Source of the DNA: an uncultured Clostridia bacterium
GTDB lineage: Bacteria > Bacillota > Clostridia > Christensenellales > Aristaeellaceae
Assembly: GCA_934621505.1 (NCBI GenBank)
Contig: CAKTUU010000040.1
Span: forward strand, 1-18,415
Reading direction: 5' to 3'
DNA: 18,415 nucleotides
Below, one piece after another: positions 13,720 through 18,415 of this stretch (the first letter of the stretch is position 1; each line of letters begins with the position of its first letter). The position numbers and the translations under genes were made by a program. Under the pieces are notes generated by a model. That model saw nothing but the letters and a program-made list of their open reading frames with translations. It did no database searches and was not told the origin of the DNA.

Positions 13720-15219
13720 ATGAAATTTGAAGAACTGCATTTGATTCAGCCGTTGCTGAAGGCGGTTTTGGACGCTGGTTACCAGGTGCCCACGCCTATT
13801 CAGCAGCAGACCATTCCCTATGTGCTGGAGGGCCGGGACGTGTTGGGCTGCGCTCAAACCGGCACAGGCAAAACCGCCGCTTTTGCCTTACCGATTTTAC
13901 AGCGGCTGAACCGTCCCGTTGCCGGACGGCCTATTCGCACACTGATTTTGACCCCAACCAGGGAACTGGCCCTGCAAATCTACGAAAATTTTGTTTTGTA
14001 CGGCAAACGCCTGTCGCTGCGCAGCTGCGTGATTTTTGGCGGAGTGGGCCAGCAGCCGCAGGTTGACGCGCTCAAAAAAGGCGTGGATATTCTGGTGGCC
14101 ACGCCCGGCAGATTAAACGATTTGATCGGACAGGGCTACATCCATTTGGAGCATCTGGAGATTTTTGTGCTGGATGAAGCGGACCGTATGCTGGATATGG
14201 GCTTTATCCACGATGTGAAAAAGGTCATTGCCAGGCTGCCCAGGAAGCGGCAGACCCTTTTGTTTTCCGCCACCATGCCTGCCGAGGTGGAAAGCCTGGC
14301 TTTGAGCATTTTGACCGATCCGGTGGAAATCAAGGTCGATCCTGTATCCAGCACGGTGGATCAAATTGACCAAAGCCTGTACCTGGTGGATAAGGCCAAC
14401 AAAAAGCTGCTTTTGCAAAAGCTGCTGTCTGAAAAGCAGGTGGAAAGCGCGCTGGTCTTTACCCGGACCAAGCACGGCGCGGATCGGGTGGTGCGCGAGC
14501 TTTCCCGTGGCGGCATCCAGGCCCGGGCCATTCATGGCGATAAAAGCCAGGGGGCCCGCCAGCAGGCTTTGCAGGATTTTAAAAGCGGCCGGGTGCGCGT
14601 GCTGGTGGCTACGGACATTGCGGCCAGAGGCATCGATATCGCCGGGCTGTCCCATGTATTTAACTATGATTTGCCAAACGAGCCGGAATCCTATGTGCAC
14701 CGCATCGGACGTACCGGCCGCGCCGGACTGGACGGAACGGCCATCAGCTTTTGCTGCATTGACGAAATGAAGGAACTGAAGCAGATTGAAAAGCTGATTG
14801 GCAAAGCCATTCCCCGCAAGGAGAGCGAATGGCCCATGCAGGTTTTCACCGAAACCGTGAAGCAGCCCCGTGGTCCCAGAGCGGAGAAGGCGGCGAAACC
14901 TTCCGTTCCCCCCAAAGAGAACGCCCAGCCGGTCCGGCCGCAAAAGGCCGCCAGGCCGCCGCTGCCCCAGCAGAAAGCCAGGCGCGTACAGCCGGCGGCC
15001 CGCGACAGCAAGCCGCTTTCCAGACAACTGGAAGCAGCCCCGCAGCCCATGCGCGCTACGCCTCTTACCCGGCCAAGCCATCCGTTAACCCGGGAAAAAC
15101 CGGCCGCACGGCCTGTGGCTCCCGAGGGAGAAAACCGGCTTTCCTATCAGGAAATGCTGCACAGAACGCGGCGCAGTCAACGCCGCCAGGCATTATCCAC
15201 CGGCAACGACCGGCGCTGA
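13720..15219 (+). CDS. DEAD-box RNA helicase (RhlE/CshA-like)
   Basis: The 499-residue ATP-dependent RNA helicase has the complete motif series: Q motif near PTPIQQQ, motif I AQTGTGKT (45-52), Ia PTRELA (79-84), II DEAD (152-155), III SAT (183-185), ATDIAARGID, and VI HRIGRTGR (327-334). The core ends near residue 381. Residues 382-499 form a long Pro/Arg/Lys/Ala-rich, low-complexity tail of the kind that binds RNA non-specifically in RhlE-type helicases. Likely roles are ribosome assembly or mRNA turnover, often with cold induction; which one cannot be decided here. AGAGGA lies close before the ATG. Following the ribosome-biogenesis gene rsgA it fits an RNA-maintenance theme, although this neighbourhood is not the classic one. 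MATE follows after 23 bases. Confidence 0.93.
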   Translation: MKFEELHLIQPLLKAVLDAGYQVPTPIQQQTIPYVLEGRDVLGCAQTGTGKTAAFALPILQRLNRPVAGRPIRTLILTPTRELALQIYENFVLYGKRLSLRSCVIFGGVGQQPQVDALKKGVDILVATPGRLNDLIGQGYIHLEHLEIFVLDEADRMLDMGFIHDVKKVIARLPRKRQTLLFSATMPAEVESLALSILTDPVEIKVDPVSSTVDQIDQSLYLVDKANKKLLLQKLLSEKQVESALVFTRTKHGADRVVRELSRGGIQARAIHGDKSQGARQQALQDFKSGRVRVLVATDIAARGIDIAGLSHVFNYDLPNEPESYVHRIGRTGRAGLDGTAISFCCIDEMKELKQIEKLIGKAIPRKESEWPMQVFTETVKQPRGPRAEKAAKPSVPPKENAQPVRPQKAARPPLPQQKARRVQPAARDSKPLSRQLEAAPQPMRATPLTRPSHPLTREKPAARPVAPEGENRLSYQEMLHRTRRSQRRQALSTGNDRR

Positions 15220-15242
15220 CGCTTTACAAGGAGTAAGGAACC

Positions 15243-16637
15243 ATGCCCAAACAAATGACACAGGAAGAAAAACTTCGCTACATGACGGAAACGCCGCTGA
15301 CTCCGCTGATTCTGAAGCTGGCGTTGCCCACCATTATCAGCATGCTGATTACATCGTTTTACAACATGGCGGATACCTACTTTGTAGGGCTGATCGGGTC
15401 TGCCAGCGCTTCTGGCGCAGTGGGCGTGGTTTTTCCGCTGATGTCCATTATGCAGGCAGTGGGCTTTATGTTTGGGCATGGCTCCGGCAATTATATTTCC
15501 CGAAGCCTTGGCGCGGGTGATGTGACGGAAGCGGACCGCATGGCCGCCACCGGCTTTTTCAGCGCCTTTTTGGCGGGGGCGGTCATTATGGTGGCCGGGC
15601 TGATCGCTCCTGAAACGCTGGTTTATCTGCTTGGCGCCACGCCTACCATCGCGCCTTACGCCAGCCAGTATGTCCTATATCTGATGATCGGCGCGCCGTT
15701 TCTGGTTTCCAGTCTGGTGCTGAATAATCAGCTGCGTTTTCAGGGCAGTGCGTTTTATGCTATGGTGGGTATCACTTCCGGCGCGGTGCTGAATGTGGCG
15801 CTGGACCCCATTTTTATCTTTGTGCTGGATATGGGGGTAGGCGGCGCGGCGCTGGCTACCAGCATAAGCCAAATGGTCGGTTTTGCTGTATTGCTTGCAG
15901 GCACTCGAAAGGGCGGGAACATTCGTATTCGATTCCGCAATTTTGCTCCCAGCTGGGCAAAATACCGGGAGATATTGCGGGGCGGATTGCCGTCCCTGGC
16001 GCGCCAGGGACTGAACAGCCTGGCCACAGTGTGCCTGAACGTGGCTGCAGGCGCTTATGGAGACGCGGCCATTGCGGCCATGAGCATTGTAACCCGGGTA
16101 ATGATGATGACGGTCAGCGCGATCATCGGCTTTGGCCAGGGCTTTCAGCCCATTTGCGGGTTTAATTACGGAGCCAGGCAATACGGCCGTGTGCGCAGGG
16201 CGTTTTGGCTTTGCGTGCGCATTTGCTTTGGCACGCTGCTGGTAATCGCGGCACTGGCGATTGCTTTCGCCCCGCAGATTGTACGCCTGTTTTTGAAAAA
16301 CGACTCGGAGGTGCTGCGTATCGGCACATTGGCGCTGCGCCTGCAATGCGTGTGCATTCCGCTGTTTTCCTATACGTGCATCGCCAACATGATGCTGCAG
16401 ACCATGGGCATTTCCGGCAAGGCGACCCTGCTGGCAGCCGCGCGTCAGGGGCTGTTCTTTATTCCGGCGGTACTGCTTCTAAGCCGGTATTTGGGCCTGC
16501 TGGGCGTGCAACTGGCACAGCCGGTGGCGGATGTGCTGTCCTTTATCCTGGCGCTGCCGTTATCCCTGACAGTGCTGAAACAGCTGAAGCAGCAGGAGGC
16601 GGAGCAAAATTCCCTCAAAAATAACAATTTGGCTTGA
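15243..16637 (+). CDS. MATE family efflux transporter
   Basis: The 464-residue integral membrane protein has about twelve hydrophobic segments in two halves. It opens with TPLTPLILKLALPTIISMLITSFYNMADTYFVG, broken here by no gaps, which is characteristic of MatE domain proteins; the second repeat shows GFGQGFQPICGFNYGA. Relatives export cationic drugs or metabolites using a sodium or proton gradient. The substrate cannot be read from sequence. AAGGAG lies 9 bases before the ATG and the spacing from the helicase gene is 23 bases, so it probably ends the rightward transcript. No terminator is visible behind it; the pyrG -35 box overlaps its stop codon. Confidence 0.92.
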   Translation: MPKQMTQEEKLRYMTETPLTPLILKLALPTIISMLITSFYNMADTYFVGLIGSASASGAVGVVFPLMSIMQAVGFMFGHGSGNYISRSLGAGDVTEADRMAATGFFSAFLAGAVIMVAGLIAPETLVYLLGATPTIAPYASQYVLYLMIGAPFLVSSLVLNNQLRFQGSAFYAMVGITSGAVLNVALDPIFIFVLDMGVGGAALATSISQMVGFAVLLAGTRKGGNIRIRFRNFAPSWAKYREILRGGLPSLARQGLNSLATVCLNVAAGAYGDAAIAAMSIVTRVMMMTVSAIIGFGQGFQPICGFNYGARQYGRVRRAFWLCVRICFGTLLVIAALAIAFAPQIVRLFLKNDSEVLRIGTLALRLQCVCIPLFSYTCIANMMLQTMGISGKATLLAAARQGLFFIPAVLLLSRYLGLLGVQLAQPVADVLSFILALPLSLTVLKQLKQQEAEQNSLKNNNLA

Positions 16638-16663
16638 CGAATCCAAACTAAGCCTGATACAAT
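16634..16663 (+). promoter_or_regulatory. Sigma-A type promoter for pyrG
   Basis: -35 TTGACG (16634-16639), an 18-base spacer and -10 TACAAT (16658-16663) preceded by TGA (extended -10). The -35 overlaps the MATE stop codon. A start near 16670 leaves only about 33 bases of leader. This is too short for the attenuator used by B. subtilis pyrG, and no GGGC-type initial transcribed sequence is seen. Confidence 0.8.
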
Positions 16664-16682
16664 AGATTTTGTGTGATTTTCC

Positions 16683-16690
16683 AAAGGAGG
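16683..16690 (+). promoter_or_regulatory. Ribosome binding site deciding the pyrG start
   Basis: AAAGGAGG precedes ATG 16703 by 12 bases, slightly long. In-frame GTG codons at 16673 and 16691 are upstream of or directly next to it and cannot use it, so ATG 16703 is the start. Confidence 0.7.
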
Positions 16691-16702
16691 GTGCGGGAAC
16701 GC

Positions 16703-18322
16703 ATGGATACGAAGTTTATTTTTGTCACGGGCGGCGTGGTTTCTTCGCTGGGTAAGGGCATTACGGCGGCTTCTTTGGGCCGGTTGCTGAAGTGTCGTGG
16801 GCTCAAGGTTTCCATCCAGAAGTTTGACCCTTACATCAACGTGGACCCGGGCACCATGAACCCGTACCAGCACGGCGAAGTCTTTGTGACGGACGATGGC
16901 GCGGAAACAGACCTGGATTTGGGCCATTATGAGCGTTTTATCGATGAAAGCCTGACCCAGGCCAGCAACGTGACCAGCGGCCGCGTATACAAAACCGTTA
17001 TCGACCGGGAGCGCCGCGGCGAATATCTGGGCGCGACCATTCAGGTGATCCCGCACATCACCAACGAAATCAAGAAGAACATTCTGGCTGTTTCCCGTAC
17101 GGAAAACGCTCCGGACGTGGTCATTACCGAAATTGGCGGCACTGTGGGCGACATTGAAAGCCTGCCCTTCCTGGAGGCCATTCGCCAGATGCGCGCCGAG
17201 GTAGGACGCGAAAACTGCCTGTACCTGCATGTAACGCTGGTGCCCTATCTGAACGCGGCGGGCGAATTAAAAACCAAGCCCACCCAGCACAGCGTGCGGG
17301 AGCTTTGCAGCATCGGTATTTCACCGGATATTCTGGTATGCCGCGCCGACCATGAGCTGCCTTTTGACGTACGCGCCAAAATCGGCATGTTCTGCAACCT
17401 GCCGGTGGACCGCGTGTTCCAGAACCTGAACGCCCGCAGCCTGTACGAGGTGCCCCTGCTGCTGCATCAGGAAAAGCTGGATGAAAAGGTGCTGGAACTG
17501 CTGGATATTCCCGCCGGAAACTGCGACCTGACGGAATGGACCAACATGGTGGAGCGTCAGCTGGCCAGTACGGAAACGGTGAACATTGCGCTGGTGGGCA
17601 AGTATGTGGAACTGCCGGATGCGTATTTGAGCGTGGTGGAGGCTCTGTCGCACGGCGGCATCTTCCATAAAACCCGGGTGCATATCAAGTGGGTGGCCGC
17701 TCAGGATATCACCCCCGAGAATGTGCAGGACATGCTGGGGGATGTAGACGGCATTCTGGTTCCCGGCGGTTTCGGCTCCCGCGGTTTGGAGGGCAAAATT
17801 ACCGCCATCCAATATGCCCGTGAAAACGGTGTGCCTTTCCTGGGCCTGTGCTTGGGTATGCAAATGGCGGTTGTGGAATTTGCCCGTCATGTGCTGGATT
17901 TGCGGGACGCCCATACCAGCGAGGTGGATCCCAACACCACCTATCCCGTGATTGACCTGATGGTGGACCAGGACCTGGCTAATCTGGGCGGCACGATGCG
18001 CCTGGGAAAATACCGCTGTCAGCTTACCCCAGGCACGGCCAGCGAAAAAGCCTATGGCACAACGGAAATTTGGGAGCGCCACCGTCACCGCTACGAGTTT
18101 AATAACGCCTACTTGGACCGCTTTGTGGCGGGCGGTATGATTATTGCCGGCCGCAACCCGGACCGCAATCTGGTGGAAATTGTGGAGGTTGCAAACCATC
18201 CCTTCTTTGTGGGCGTGCAGTTCCATCCGGAACTAAAGAGCCGCCCCAATCGGCCTCATCCCCTGTTCCGCGATTTTGTGGGCGCGGCGATTCAGCATCG
18301 GGATACCGAAAAGGATTTGTAA
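16703..18322 (+). CDS. pyrG: CTP synthase
   Basis: The 539-residue enzyme makes CTP from UTP, ATP and glutamine, the last step of pyrimidine nucleotide synthesis. The N-terminal synthetase domain begins KFIFVTGGVVSSLGKGI, with the ATP loop at about 10-19, and contains the conserved FDPYINVDPGTMNPYQHGEV stretch. The C-terminal class I glutamine amidotransferase domain has its nucleophile C383 in GLCLGMQ and the H508/E510 pair in FHPE. Length is the family standard and all key residues are intact. The frame can be extended to a GTG at 16673, but family alignment and the ribosome site support 16703. It has its own promoter and is followed by inverted repeats, so it appears to be a separate single-gene unit. 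Confidence 0.97.
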   Translation: MDTKFIFVTGGVVSSLGKGITAASLGRLLKCRGLKVSIQKFDPYINVDPGTMNPYQHGEVFVTDDGAETDLDLGHYERFIDESLTQASNVTSGRVYKTVIDRERRGEYLGATIQVIPHITNEIKKNILAVSRTENAPDVVITEIGGTVGDIESLPFLEAIRQMRAEVGRENCLYLHVTLVPYLNAAGELKTKPTQHSVRELCSIGISPDILVCRADHELPFDVRAKIGMFCNLPVDRVFQNLNARSLYEVPLLLHQEKLDEKVLELLDIPAGNCDLTEWTNMVERQLASTETVNIALVGKYVELPDAYLSVVEALSHGGIFHKTRVHIKWVAAQDITPENVQDMLGDVDGILVPGGFGSRGLEGKITAIQYARENGVPFLGLCLGMQMAVVEFARHVLDLRDAHTSEVDPNTTYPVIDLMVDQDLANLGGTMRLGKYRCQLTPGTASEKAYGTTEIWERHRHRYEFNNAYLDRFVAGGMIIAGRNPDRNLVEIVEVANHPFFVGVQFHPELKSRPNRPHPLFRDFVGAAIQHRDTEKDL

Positions 18323-18335
18323 GAAACATGGGACA

Positions 18336-18363
18336 GGCCGTGCATCAAAGTGGATGCACGGCC
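18336..18363. repeat. Perfect 11-bp hairpin after pyrG
   Basis: GGCCGTGCATC (18336-18346) and GATGCACGGCC (18353-18363) pair perfectly around a 6-base loop, 13 bases after the pyrG stop. No T-run follows, so it is not a standard intrinsic terminator alone. It may protect the 3' end of the pyrG transcript or act with the second hairpin downstream. Confidence 0.65.
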
Positions 18364-18374
18364 GCAGTCTGTCA

Positions 18375-18410
18375 AAGAAGCCACAATGCGAGATAGCAAT
18401 GCGGCTTCTT
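18375..18410 (+). terminator. Second hairpin after pyrG, possible terminator
   Basis: AAGAAGCC (18375-18382) pairs with GGCTTCTT (18403-18410). The interior (ACAATGC against GCAATGC) pairs with two mismatches around GAGATA. The T-rich descending arm and A-rich ascending arm resemble a terminator, but the window ends five bases later and a T-tract cannot be checked. Confidence 0.45.
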
Positions 18411-18415
18411 ATACG

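Noticed and set aside
16670..16702. Pyrimidine-responsive attenuator in the pyrG leader
   Set aside because: The leader is about 33 bases, has no hairpin with a T-tract and no GGGC-type start.
1..18415. CRISPR arrays, insertion sequences, toxin-antitoxin or defence genes
   Set aside because: No regularly spaced repeats, transposase motifs or defence domains were found. Apart from the left-edge tRNA scar the region is core genome.

Overview
The window looks like a chromosomal core region of a GC-rich member of the Clostridia (Bacillota). The gene order priA-def-fmt-rsmB-rlmN-prpC-prkC-rsgA-rpe is the classic Firmicute arrangement known from Bacillus subtilis. Shine-Dalgarno sites are strong (AAGGAGG type), GTG and TTG starts are used, the kinase carries PASTA repeats, and a DUF3048 (YerB-like) protein is present. 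Base composition is well above that of typical Clostridium, which points to the Oscillospiraceae/Christensenellales-type clostridia. I cannot place it more precisely from sequence alone.

Layout. (1) Positions 1-160: the 3' half of a tRNA-Arg(CCT) with an encoded CCA end but no matching 5' half, followed by a strong intrinsic terminator. This looks like an attachment-site scar at the edge of an integrated element lying to the left. (2) Positions 168-1443, minus strand: a secreted DUF3048 protein with its own terminator and promoter. (3) Positions 1444-1697: a divergent promoter region with two good sigma-A type promoters. (4) Positions 1698-16637, plus strand: a long, tightly packed gene train. 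It encodes a D,D-carboxypeptidase, PriA, peptide deformylase, Fmt, RsmB, RlmN, a PP2C phosphatase, a PASTA Ser/Thr kinase, RsgA, Rpe, a 24-codon ORF, a DEAD-box RNA helicase and a MATE transporter. Many junctions are ATGA or TGATG overlaps. (5) Positions 16634-18415: CTP synthase (pyrG) with its own promoter, followed by two inverted repeats.

How the genes fit together. The train links translation initiation and termination chemistry (Fmt adds the formyl group, Def removes it) with rRNA modification (RsmB, RlmN) and ribosome assembly (RsgA, possibly the helicase). It also holds replication restart (PriA), envelope maturation (D,D-carboxypeptidase) and the envelope-sensing phosphatase/kinase pair, whose homologues phosphorylate RsgA in other Firmicutes. 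Rpe belongs to the pentose phosphate pathway.

Nothing here is a clear new multi-gene system. The points most worth a second look are the truncated tRNA at the left edge, the tiny basic ORF in the slot where B. subtilis has spoVM, the loss of thiN/rpmB from that slot, and the basic Pro-rich tails on two RNA-acting proteins.
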